Assembly (NCBI GenBank): GCA_013400115.1
Contig: VXBP01002543.1
Location: 66,098-130,097, forward strand
Origin: Rhinopomastus cyanomelas
Taxonomy: Eukaryota; Chordata; Aves; Bucerotiformes; Rhinopomastidae
Reading direction: 5' to 3'
Length of the DNA: 64,000 nucleotides
The notes under the pieces were generated by a model that worked only from the letters and a program-made list of their open reading frames with translations, did no database searches and was not told the DNA's origin. Positions within the stretch are counted from its first letter, which is position 1, and every line of letters begins with the position of its first letter. This document shows, in pieces, positions 1 through 11,500 of the stretch. The position numbers and the translations under genes were made by a program.

Positions 1-1734
1 CTATCAAACAGGTCAAGGCTTCCAGGTGAGAATTTCCAAAATTGTTAGTTTTGATTCAAGAATGTAATTTTGTTCATTTCTAGAGTGCCACACTTATGTT
101 TCTAAATCAGAAAAGGCAGTCTTACCTATCGGTTCTGTATGTTGTTGAGCCCTAGAAAAAATACCCAACCCCACACCAAAAACCTGTCATCCTCAGGATC
201 TGGTTTGGGTTTTTTTCAGGAATTTTTAACGTCATACTCTTTGCAAACTGGGGATGGGTGGTGGTTGGAAGAAGAAGAAAGTTGAAGTAATTGCCAGTCA
301 TAGAACAGAAAGATTGTGAGAGGAGAAATATGCTCATTTACCATTATTGAAGGGAAGAAAGGCTTTAGTGTTCTTTAACCTGCAAATACATAGTAGGAAT
401 GAAAACATGCTGGTAATCCAAGCATGCTACAAGTCCCATTTGTTTCAAATTTCTTTCCACCAAAAAGAGATTTGGAGAGGTTTAATGAAAAATGCTGATC
501 ATACATGGTTTCCATGCCTTATAGCTTTAATTAATTGAACTTTTAGAGGTTTTAATCTTAAATTTTATCAGAGCTGGTATTTAGTCTCTTTCCATAGTTA
601 GCAAAAGATTTTATGTTGAAAGGATCTTCTCTGTAGTCTTATGCAGTTTTGTAAGTATATTTATGCTTTTGATGTAGGGTTTTCATTGTGACAGTAGTGC
701 ACTTATGAAAGGAAAACATAAATAATTTACAGATAAGTTGACACTGATCTTTTGGTCTATAACAGATTTTTTTTTTTCAGATTATCTTTGGAGTTTTTCC
801 TTTTTTCATGTTTTTTCCCTCCATTGTGTAGCTTTTCATGAAATGATGACCCAAATATGCTTAAACATATTTGACTGGGTAGAAGTTTCATAGATGAAAC
901 AAGATTTGGGTGTCTTTCAGTCTCTGGGACGCTAGTATCCAGTGTCTCACTTTCTTTTTCACTAATAATAAAACTGTCTTTCACTAATTTGTTTTGGCAT
1001 TCATAGAATCAGAATTCTGAGTCTTTAGTCTCTAAAGAAATAGATGTTGCACTGAGATTACAAAAGTGATACCGTTGTGCAATTAAAATTTTTCCAGAAA
1101 CTACTAGGAGATGGGGGAGTGGCATGGAAAAAGAACTTAATGTGTACTTTTATTGTAGCGCTGTGAGTCCCTTTTATAAAATATACATTAGAAATAAATT
1201 TATGGTCCTTGTTCTTGCTGCACTTACAACGATTCTTTCATTGGCTCTTTCTATTAATCTCATTTGAAGTATCCTACTCTCAAGTAGAATTAGTAAGTAT
1301 TATGTCTGTGTTGTCACTTTAAATTTTTGAAATGGAAGATCATACGTTAGAAGACCTTGGAGCTTTTCAGGTAGGTAAACAAGCACATGACAAGGAAGAC
1401 GTGATTGATGTATTTGAATTCTTTTGGTGACACAAGCAATTTCTTACCAAGAACTTTTGGAAACTGAATTGCCTTCAGATAAGATGGAAAGTCCTCTTGA
1501 GAAAATAAAAATTTGAAGAACAGAAAGTAAACCTCCAATCATCTGTTGGAGAGGTTTACTGCAACCCTCTGATAGTCTTTATTCCAACCTAACTCTGCTT
1601 AATTGAAATCTTCTGCACTCCAGCTTATGCACTTTATGTTCTGTCATGTTGCTTTGCGCCAGGTCTCTGCCTTCCCATCATATAATAGAAGGCAGTGATG
1701 CAATCTCTAAGTAGTCTTGACTTGTTAAGGCTCA

Positions 1735-2060
1735 GTAAAGTCTGTCATTCGTTCCTCATATAGCATGTAGTTTATTTCCTTGACCTGTCTGGTAACTCTG
1801 CCGGACTTGCTGTGTTTTTGTCAGTACTTTCTAGTGCTGGGGATACAAAAACCAGACATAGTGCTCTAGATGGTGGGTTCTCAAGTGCTGAACAAAGAAG
1901 CAGTACTTCTTTTACCCTATTAAACACATTTCTAGCTATTATGGCAAGATATGAAATGCTGTCAAGCTTATTTCACACTGCTGACTAATATTCAGTGGTT
2001 TTCACTAGAAATCAAGGCCCTGTTCTACAAAAACAAAAGTTCTAGCCAGCCAAACTCTAG
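1735..2060 (-). repeat. CR1 LINE fragment, very old
   Basis: Heavily diverged reverse complement of a CR1 ORF2 3' part. Recognisable pieces include the CCAGACATAGTGCTCTAGATG block and the later ACACTGCTGACTAATATTCA block. Boundaries are approximate. Confidence 0.5.
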
Positions 2061-2318
2061 CTTGTCCTGTTGCATAAGTGTCAAAGGTTTTACCCTGAGA
2101 CCAAATTAACCAATTTCATTAATGTGCTAATGAGGCAAAACAAAATAAACAACACAAGGAAGGCTTAGATTGTGGGCAAAACCAAAACTAACTCAGTTTA
2201 TGCTGAGAAACAATACATATTTAATTCACCCCACCGCAAAGAAATAGAGATTAATCACATGTTCTTATATAACTGAGCCAAACTGCATTCTCCAACCCTT
2301 AAAAAGAAGAGGTAATAG

Positions 2319-3012
2319 AATCACTAGGGATTGGAAGGGGGAGGAACCTTGAAAGATCATCTAGTCCAATCCCCCTGACACAGTGGGATCACCTAACGCC
2401 AAGTCACACAGGAACACATCCAGGCGGGTCTTAAACATCTCCAGTGAAGGAGACTCCACAACCTCCCTGGGCAGCCTGTTCCAGTGCTCTGTCACCCTCA
2501 TTGGGAAGAAGTTCCTTCTCATATTTTTGTGGAACCTCCTCTGTTCCAGTTTACACCCATTGCCTCTCGTCCTGTCACTAGATGACACTGAGCAGAGCCT
2601 GGCTCCATCCTCCTGACATGCACCCTTCAAATAACCCCAGGTACTGGTATAGATTGGGGAATGACCTGTTGGAGAGCAATGTAGGAGAAAGGGACCTGGG
2701 AGTCCTGGTGGACAGCAGGATGACCATGAGCCAAGAGAGCCAACAACATCCTGGGCTGGATCAGAATTGGGGTGGTTAGCAGATCAAGAGAGGTTCTTCT
2801 CCGCCTCTACTTTGCCCTGGTGAGACCACATCTGGAGTATTGTGTCCAGTTCTGGGCCCTTCAGTCCAAGAGGGATGTGGAGCTGCTGAAGGGAGGGGAG
2901 TCCAGCGTAGATCAGCGAAGATGATGAAGGAAGTGGAGCACATCCCTTATGAGGAGAGGCTGAGGGAGTTGGGTCTCTTTAGCTTGGAGAAGAGGAGACT
3001 GAGGGGTGACTC
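2319..3012 (-). mobile_element. CR1 LINE with 5' inversion
   Basis: From 2319 to about 2634 the + strand shows the reverse complement of a CR1 3' end (GGATTGGAAGGGGG to CACCCTTCAAATAA). From about 2635 to 3012 it shows CR1 in sense orientation, with translation fragments [18 protein letters not shown] and [13 protein letters not shown] of the ORF2 C terminus. In the CR1 consensus the end of the sense piece (AGGGGTGAC) lies next to the start of the antisense piece. The two pieces are therefore one insertion whose 5' part is inverted. Confidence 0.8.
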
Positions 3013-3171
3013 CCTGCAGTTCCTGCTTCTTGAGGAACCATGGGATCTGTATAATCCGTACACACATTCCTTGGTGTCAGTGGGCATGTTAAAGTCCAGT
3101 TCTCTGTCCCATATACTTCCATGACACGCCTCCATTTCTGAAATGCTTATTCCGGTGGCCACAAATGAGGG

Positions 3172-3279
3172 GAGAATTCTCTCCATTTCAGCAAACCATG
3201 GAATTCAGCCAAAACCTTCCATTCCGAGAATTCTCTCCATTTCAGCAAACCATGGAATTAATCCAAAACCTTCCATTCC
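3172..3279. repeat. 54-bp tandem duplication (two copies)
   Basis: Copy 1 is 3172-3225 and copy 2 is 3226-3279. Each starts GAGAATTCTCTCCATTTCAG and ends CCAAAACCTTCCATTCC. They differ at only a couple of positions, so the duplication is recent or conserved. Confidence 0.9.
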
Positions 3280-4902
3280 CTGATTCTTGAGGTGCCATGC
3301 TCTCTGTTCACTGTGTTTCCAGGGTAAGATGGCCACACTGCCTGGCTTAGTGCCATGTGTCCTCTCCAAACAACAGACTAAAGTGAAGTCAAAAAGACCA
3401 AACCAGAAACCCAAAACCAGAAGCTACAAAGCTCTTCTGTTGGTTTGCAAAGCTGCAAATAACTCAGCTTGGAATTCCAAGTCAAAAATCGTAAGTTGCT
3501 ACCACAACATCCCAGTACCTCAGGCAAGCAAGCCAAAGTTTCAAACTACAACAATAGGGTTATTCTGTTCCAAAAACAGCTCACTGCATTTGCTGCACTT
3601 TTTGTTAACCCTTTTCCAGCCTGCCAGTGTGCTTCTAGATAGCAGTTCTGCCCTACCATTCCCCCAGTTTGTATCTCTGAAGTTGCAGAGTGTGATCTGT
3701 CCACAGGGCCATGGCATTAGTAAATACAGTAAACTGCCCTTGATGACCTACTCTTGATGTTCACATCCCAAACTAATTCTTGATTGTGGGTAGCAAATTC
3801 GAGCATCTCTCCTTATTGACTCGTGAATTGCCTGTATCAAGAAATTGTCTTCAGTACAATCCAGAAACTACCCAATTGTGCCAAATCATGTAGCCTTTCC
3901 CAATAAAGTGCACCCCGAGTCAGTTCTAAGGGCTTCACTTGTGCGAGATGACTCTGTAGACTTTCTGTCCCTGATCAAGTAACCTGTAGTGAGTACCTAG
4001 CACAAAAATTCCCATTGTTGCTTTCCTCTATTCTCCTTGCCCACAAGCATTCACTTGGGTCCTCGCTTGTCCCATGCGAGAGTTCTAGGCACTCCTCTGC
4101 ATAAAGTCACCACTGCTCTACACCATTTGCAGCCTGTCATTCTTGAAGAGACTATGTTCATCTGTTATAACACTGCAGTCATTTGAACTGTCCCACCATG
4201 TCCCTGAGACAAATCATATTTTTGTAGCTGTATAGGGCTAGTAATTTCTTTTGTTTCTTGTGCAGCATTCATTCGTGTGCTATTTTTTGTCTCAGTTAAT
4301 TGAGAAGATTATTAATAATGCCAACTTGGGTTCTTCACTGTTTTGTGCAGAGAGTCGTTGTCACCCTTGGAAGGCTTAGAATTGCTTCTGGTTAGTGTCC
4401 CTATAGATAAACAGAGATAATAGTCTGTGAGGGCCGGAGGAGCCTTGGTAGTTTCTTTGCAACATTCAGAGTCCAGGCCCTCAACCAGCAGCTATTGCCT
4501 TATGCATCAGGGTATGTTGTCATGTGGATAGCTCTTGTGAGAGGTAGCCACTAGTGACTGTCAACCAGTCTTTCTCCTTTATGCAGATGGGTGGTTCAGA
4601 CTGCTGGCTCCTATGCCTTTGTTAATAGATTTTCCTCTTAATGTTTCCCATCAGTGCTATACCTGTTCAGTAACTGTAGCTTTGCAGGTAAAAAAGGAAT
4701 CTTCATTCTTTTGCTGGAAATCCCAGTCTTGTTACCTCTTCTATTTTGAAAAACTACATTTCTTAATACGTTCAAAATACAGCCCGTACAAAATGTGTGA
4801 TGGAAGTTCATGGAATATATAATTAAGAGTTGATTTCACATTTTTCTTTATTAAATAATTTCTTAAGCTGTATGTTTTTAAATGACTGGACTTAAATTGT
4901 TC

Positions 4903-5080
4903 CTTCTCCCAAGTAACAAGTGCTAGGACATGCCATAATGGTTTCAGGTTGCATGAGGGAAAGTTAGGTTAAATATTAGGAAAAACTTCATCATCGAAAG
5001 GGTCCTCAAGCATTGGAACAGATTGCCCAGGATGGTGGTTGAATCATCATCCCTGGACACTGAACTTAGATGCTTGTATG
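4903..5080 (+). repeat. CR1 LINE fragment
   Basis: Sense CR1 3' region: CTCCCAAGTAACAAGTGCTA, then GTTAGGTTAAATATTAGGAA and CATTGGAACAGATTGCCCAG. Truncated at both ends and moderately diverged. Confidence 0.75.
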
Positions 5081-5505
5081 ATCTATGCCTTTTCTACCAT
5101 AAACATTGTGAGTGAATTTGCCAGTTGTAAATAAATAAACATTTTAGTATCTGTTACTGACATTTTTGTATTTTTTCTTCTCAGTGAAAAATAAACTGAA
5201 TTTGTTGAAAACTATAGCTGCATTAAAAATAAATCATTTCAGAGGTAACTTTTGAGGCATTCTGTTGATTTTAAAGCTAAGCAAATTCAGGACTGAATCC
5301 AGCTACCAGTTGTGTGGTAATTCAAACTTTTGCTCTGAAGTTATCCTCTGGTTTTCTCATCTCTGCATTCCTTCTGTGTCATGCTTATCTTACCTTCACC
5401 AACGTATTATTTCATAACTATGCTAAGTTTGGCTAGTCAAAATAGGACTCTAACATTTTGTGGGTCAGCATAAGTAAAACATGGGGTTTTTTCTTCTGTT
5501 TGTAG

Positions 5506-5580
5506 AAGAGGCAGAAGAGGAAGTTAAAAAGGAGAGTGAGAATGAAGAAGTCCCCAAAGAAGAGAAACAAAATGAACGAA
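5506..5580 (+). CDS. ATF7IP: ATF7IP exon, acidic Glu/Lys-rich segment
   Basis: A pyrimidine-rich tract and TAG at 5503-5505 precede the exon, and GTACGT follows at 5581. The exon is 75 nt, phase 1 to phase 1. It encodes a run dominated by Glu and Lys ([14 protein letters not shown]...), as expected for the acidic part before the nuclear localisation signal. Joining its last base to the next exon gives Ser and stays open. Confidence 0.85.
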
Positions 5581-8500
5581 GTACGTAATGTTAAAACTGT
5601 TATGTTTAACTGGTGGCACATTTTAGAAACAGGATTGTTGATGTTGGAAGGGACCTTTGAGTATTATGTAGTCTGAACTCCATGCTCAGAACAAGGTCAA
5701 CTAGAGCAGTTTGCTCAGAATTGTGTCTAGAAAGGTTTTGAGTATCCCCACAAATGGAGACTTTATAAGCTTCTAGTGTCTCACTACCAGTATTAGGCTA
5801 ACCTCACAGTAAAAAAGTTTTTGTAGGCTTGAATGGAACTTTTTGTATTTCAATTTGCATCCATTTCTCTCACATGCATTATAAAATCTCCCGTAATGCC
5901 CTTCTCACCTCAGCCAGCTCTTTCAGCAGACCTGCTGGTTTTTATGGGCTTGTACATGTCCAGTTTCTTTAAATGTTAACTCGGTGCTCTTCCACTGAGA
6001 GCAAGTCTGCATTTGCTTCAGACAGGTCTCAAGCAGTTGGCACTTTTGAAGATGTCTGCTCACTAATGTCTGAGGCAAAGTCCATTGTCAGTTGCTCCCC
6101 TGCCTAATCACCAGGTGGGGACATATTTTTCCTGCTTTTCTTTTGTTGGTGTGGAATACTTGTAGAAGCTTTTTTGTTTCATTTCACATCCCTCTCCAGA
6201 TTCAACTGAAGATGAGCTTTGTCTTTCCTAACCCTGTTCTCACTCACGTAGTGCCTTTATATTTCTCATAGGTCACTAGTACTTAGGAGATGGAGGCTTC
6301 CATCATCTACAGATGGGGAGTTACTTGCTACTTATAGGTGGAGCTACTGCATGGCTCAGGCTTAGCCCATTCAGATATTTCACTATACACAGCTCTCAGC
6401 CCTGTATCTGCTGTGAGGTCACTGAAGCAAATCTGTTAGGCTTACAGCCTTTGTCATCATGGATTTCTCCATTCCCCATCTGGATAAACTCAGACTTTAT
6501 ATCCTTTTGTACAGCTGAGGGTTGCAGTTTTTGAGGCTGCAAAATCATGGAGTGTATCCAGTCAATCTGTTTTTCCGAATTACGTATCCTGTGCCATTCC
6601 CTGACCTCCCCTCCTAGGTCCTTGAACTTAGCGACTCAGCCCTCCCACTGGTTTGGACCTTCGGTAGCCAAGAAGCTCATCTGCCTCTGCCATAGCCTCA
6701 GCCACAGTGGGAAGCCCTAGATAATCCCTGCAGGCAAGACTTGAAAAACAATATCTCCTCTCAAAGGAGCCCAGTCTGGGTGGAAGCTCTGACATTACCA
6801 GGAGAGTTGTTCTGCTGGCTGTTGGTGACCAAATCCATGCATGGAGACCATGACACCCTAGTATTTGCATAAAGAGTGCTTGAGCTTCTGTGAGGAATCA
6901 GCTGGAACATAAGCACTAAACACCTTTGATCAGGAATTATAAAATGGCTTTGTCTGGAAGGGGCCTCAGAGATCATCTAGTTCCTACCCACCCTGCCCTA
7001 GGCAGGGACACCTCTCACTAGACCACGCTGCCTAGAGCCCTGTCCAGCCTCATCTTGAACACTTGTAGGGAGGAGGCATCCACTACCTCCCTGGGCAACC
7101 TGTTCCGGTGCCTCAGCACCCTTACAGTGAAGAGTTTACTTTGTGAAATCTAGTCTACATCTACCCTCTTTTAGCTTGAAACCATTCCTTCTTATCCTGT
7201 CACTAGGGTCACTCATAAGTTCTCCAGCTTTCCTGTAGGGCCCCTGAGGATGCTGGAAGGCTGCTATAAGTTTGTCCTGGAGCCTTCTCTTTTTCAGGCT
7301 GAACAGCCGCAGTTCCCTCAGCCTGTTTTCCTAAGAGAGGTGCTCCAGCCCTCTGATCATCCTTGTAGCTCTCCTCTGGACTCACTCCAACAGTTACATA
7401 TCCCTATTGCATTGGGAGTTCCAAAGTTGGATGCAGTGTTCGAGGTGAGATCTCAGAAGACCACAATAAAGGTGGAGAATCAACTTCCTTGACCTGCAGG
7501 TGACACTTCTTTTGATACAGCCCAGGATACAGTTGGCCTTCTGGGCTGCACTCACATATTGCTGGCTCATATTGAGCTTCTCATCTCCTAACACCCCCAA
7601 GTCCTTCTCCTTTGGGCTGCTCTCAATCCATCCACCACCCACTCTGTATTTGTACTTGGGGTTGCCCTGGCTCAGATGTTGATGGACTTGTTGAACCTCA
7701 TGTAGTTTTCAAGCCTGTTAAGGTTCCTGCAAGAAAGCAACTATTTGCTGTGCTGTTTCAGACTTCAGTGACTCTTCACTGATGCACTCCTGTCTGTCTC
7801 TTACCATGCTTGATTTTGGAGGCTGTGGAGTTTTTATGGTGGTCAGGTACCTACAACGTGCTCTGTAGCCTCCCTTCCTGATAACTAACCTAGGCATGTT
7901 ATTGTGTGTGTGTGGATCTGTAAAGGATACAGTGTCAGGAAGTGGAAGAGTAAACAAATTCACTTTAGTTCTTTTGTGCTTCAGTGCTGTGATGGAAATA
8001 ACTTTAATATTGCAGTTCTGTTTTGAGCTCATTCTTTTGCCAGGTTTTTACTTTCATTCAAACCCAAGATGTAGGGAAAAGGGTTTGCATGTTTTTCAGT
8101 CAGGGATTAGAAGTACATGTTAAAACTTCATGGCAGGTAGAAAAAAAAGTCCATTCCTGACACGGGCAGAGAGTTTTCAGGAGAGTTTTGTTTTGCTTCT
8201 CGGAAGCCATGTTTCTTTATAGGATGGTGCTGATAGGAACATGAAGAACTGGAGGCAAGTTCTAGAGAATGGAATGGTGATACTGGGGTCATGTTACATT
8301 TGAGGCACTGCTTTGGTGAGTTGCAAAACAGAACTCATCACCAGAGCAGCAGCGTACATAGACCGAAGGGGCCGTTGATGTACTTTGATGGGAACAAACA
8401 TCTTACTTTTTTCAAAGGCATTCTTACTGGTTTAGGAAAAAAAAAGCTTGAATGGGACAAATGAAACTTCATGGTAATCACAGGATTTTGATGATACCTG

Positions 8501-11500
8501 GTTTTTCAAAGGTTCCTCATGAGCAGTTATATATAATTGTTCCAGGTGAAGTGTCAAGGAGAAAGCGTTCTAAATCTGAAGACATAGACAACGTTCATTC
8601 TAAGCGTCGTCGGTATACAGAAGACTATGAAGCAGAGCTCCAAGTAAAAATTACAGCCAGAAAGGATGTTGACCAAAAAATGCAACAGGTAGAATGGAGG
8701 TGCTGAGTGCAGATGGCAGATGTGCATCTGTCATTTGTCTTACATGTTTGAATTGGCTGTCCTTTCCCATACATGCCTTGCAACTGCACTTTCTCTTTGT
8801 ATGGACCTGGAATTGGACACAGTTCAAGTAATAAAGGTGGTTTCCTATGAAGTCCCATGTAGCCTTATTTTTACGAAGAGACTAAATATTTGAAAACTGC
8901 TGCAAGAGATATATTTAAAATGTGTTAAATATTTAAACTCTTAAGTCTCATCTGACTATAGATGGAGCATCTTAACAAAGGAGGTATTTCAGTGTGGTAA
9001 AGGTTTTGTACATGGCATGCTTTATTGTGTGCCTGCCTGTAAAGAAAGTCTATCTCCAAATAAGAGCACAATCAACACAACATTCTGCAGGTTTTACAGA
9101 ATTGTATGTAAAATGCCCTCTGGTATTAAATTAGAAGAATTGTGCCCTTCTTCCATTAGTTAACTAGTACGTGTTATAACTCTGTTAATGTAGGGTGCAG
9201 AAAACTGTACCAAGTTTGTGGCATGTTTTGTTTTTGTTTCCTAAGGACAATTTTTGCAGTGCAATAGACATATGAGGGAGAGAAATTAAAATAATGAAGG
9301 TTACTGCCTTGACAGAATCAGTCTCTTTCCATTTTTCCCTTCTGCAAGAAAAGCAACACAGCATTTCTACTAGGGTAAATGGCATCTCAGAAATAAAGTT
9401 TGGGTGGATGTCTTTAGTTTCCATTCTTTGAATGCCACTACCCCTCTCAAGAACTGACAAGAGGGAAAATGAATTTCTGTAAACACAGCACTGTATGCGA
9501 GTATCTTCTGCTGTTAAGGATTGGTTTATATGTAATAAGGTTTTACACGTGCACCATAATGCAATGAAGTGAACGTGTTGAAATAATGCAAAGAGAACAG
9601 ACCATCTGTACTTACGAAAATAGATGCAGAAACTTTTCTTAGCTGTACAACTTTGCATGCTTACTGAATTATTTAATTGCCAGGGGACAGCCATTGTCTT
9701 TGCTCTGTTTGTAACAGAGTACTTCTTAACAGTTGAGAGTATTTTTATAGTCTCCAAAATTCTGGAACTGCATTGTTATTTTTCCCTTTTTTTTATAACA
9801 ATCCTGCAGATTATCCAGAGACTGTTACAAGAAAAACTTGGTGCTCTACAGTGTGCTGTATTTGACCAGACTCTTGCAGACTTGAAAACCCGAATGGAAA
9901 AAGTAGAATGTAACAAGAGGCATAAAACTGTGCTTGGTGAACTAAAGGTAAGTGTTTGTTGTGCTGCATGCTAGAGGTCCTCACATCTGGTAGGAAGTCT
10001 TCTGTAGTTGGCTTCACAAAGTGGGATGGGAAGGGAAGCAGCAAATGCTAATTGCTTTTGAGTTGTAAGGTTCACTACTCAGAAGAAAAAAGCTAGTTAA
10101 TCATCAGAAGACTCCCAGCACAAATCATCCTTCTGGCAAACAGATTCATTTGCTATTACTAAACTGCTTTTCCACTCTGCTGTTCTATTTATCCTTCAAG
10201 TGTTACATGTGAAGATACCGAATGCCTTTGTGCAGCACAAAAATTGCTTAAAACAGAAAAGTGCAGACAGACGAGGACACCAGCACTAAACTTAGTACAA
10301 TGTTCAGTCAAAGAAATATCACATGATACTTATTCATGTTATTTTGTCAGAAAGTATACAATTATGTTCTAGCAAGGAAACATATGGCTGGTGTTGAATA
10401 CAGTGTGCTTTCTTGCTTGTGAAGTGATGTGCTGGTGGTGTCAAGAGGAATATCACAAAACTCAAAGACATTTGAAGTGTCAAGACAACTAAAAACTTAT
10501 ATCGTAATCTATTGAAACAGTAAGCCTATTTTAATATGAAAAAATGTGGAGATTGCAAGACTAGTTTGTAATACATAGATCTTTCCCCCTTAACACTGCA
10601 TCCATTTTATGTTGACTTCTTGTTAAGTGCTACAATATTTTCAGTGTACTTGTTTATCAGTGTATTCAGCCATCAACTAAAGTGTTAAATGACTAAAGTT
10701 GTATAAGGTTGTCATGGGTTAGATCAGGGGTCCTCAAACCCCGGCCCGTGGGCTGGATACGGCCCTCCAGGGTCTCCAGTGCGGCCCGCCGCTATTTACA
10801 AAACCCCTCCCCGCTGAGGGTTGGGGCATGGAAACGGGGCTGCCGCAGATGACTTCCTGCCGACTTCGGGCCTGGCTGAGGAGGTGGGCTGCAGCATCAG
10901 CGAGGTGGGCAGCTCTACCTCCGTCCCTCCAGCTCCCAGGCAGGACAAGCCAGGCAGCACAAACTATAGCCCAGCCCTGGACACTGTCTGAGGCACAGTG
11001 AACCGGCCCCCTGTTTAAAAAGTTTGAGGACCCCTGGGTTAGACCCATCCAGCTTGCAACAAATGCTGACTCATGCCTAAGCTGCTCTGGTGGGATGAGG
11101 AGGAGACAATAGAAAAGGCTCGAGTGTGGAGATGAAGAACAGGGAGGGGTCACTCACCAGTTATGGTTATAAGCAAAAAAAACCATTCAATTTGGAGGAA
11201 ATAAATTTAATAAAAACACCACTGATTTACTACTCAAATCACAGTAGGGTAATAAGAAATACAATTAGATGTTAAGAACACTTTTTCCCCTTCTGTTCCC
11301 GAATTCTCTACCTCCTTTCTCCCAGCAGCACAGGAGGCAGGAGATGGGGGTTGCGGTCAGTTTGACAACATGTTGTCATAGCTGTTTCTTCATCCTCAGG
11401 GAGGACTTCTCACAGCTCTCTCCTGCTTCAGTGTAGTGTTCCTCCCATGGGAGTCCATCATGTGAGGATGGACACATCTTCATGAGCTGTTCCAGCGTGG

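Larger units (their letters stand above)
1..5505 (+). other. ATF7IP intron (partial), no exon found
   Basis: This AT-rich sequence precedes the first recognisable ATF7IP exon. No open frame here resembles ATF7IP. It holds CR1 fragments (about 1735-2060, 2319-3012, 4903-5080) and a 54-bp tandem duplication (3172-3279). The stretch 3013-4600 has no recognised element; its longest frame (3287-3757, 156 codons) has no recognisable domain. Confidence 0.7.

Noticed and set aside
9185..9757. 190-codon frame on the - strand
   Set aside because: No recognisable domain, Cys/Lys-rich chance-like composition, inside an ATF7IP intron and antisense to it.
10734..11153. 139-codon - strand frame
   Set aside because: It spans the hAT element and adjoining LTR; the GC-rich interior explains the lack of stops. 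No transposase similarity.
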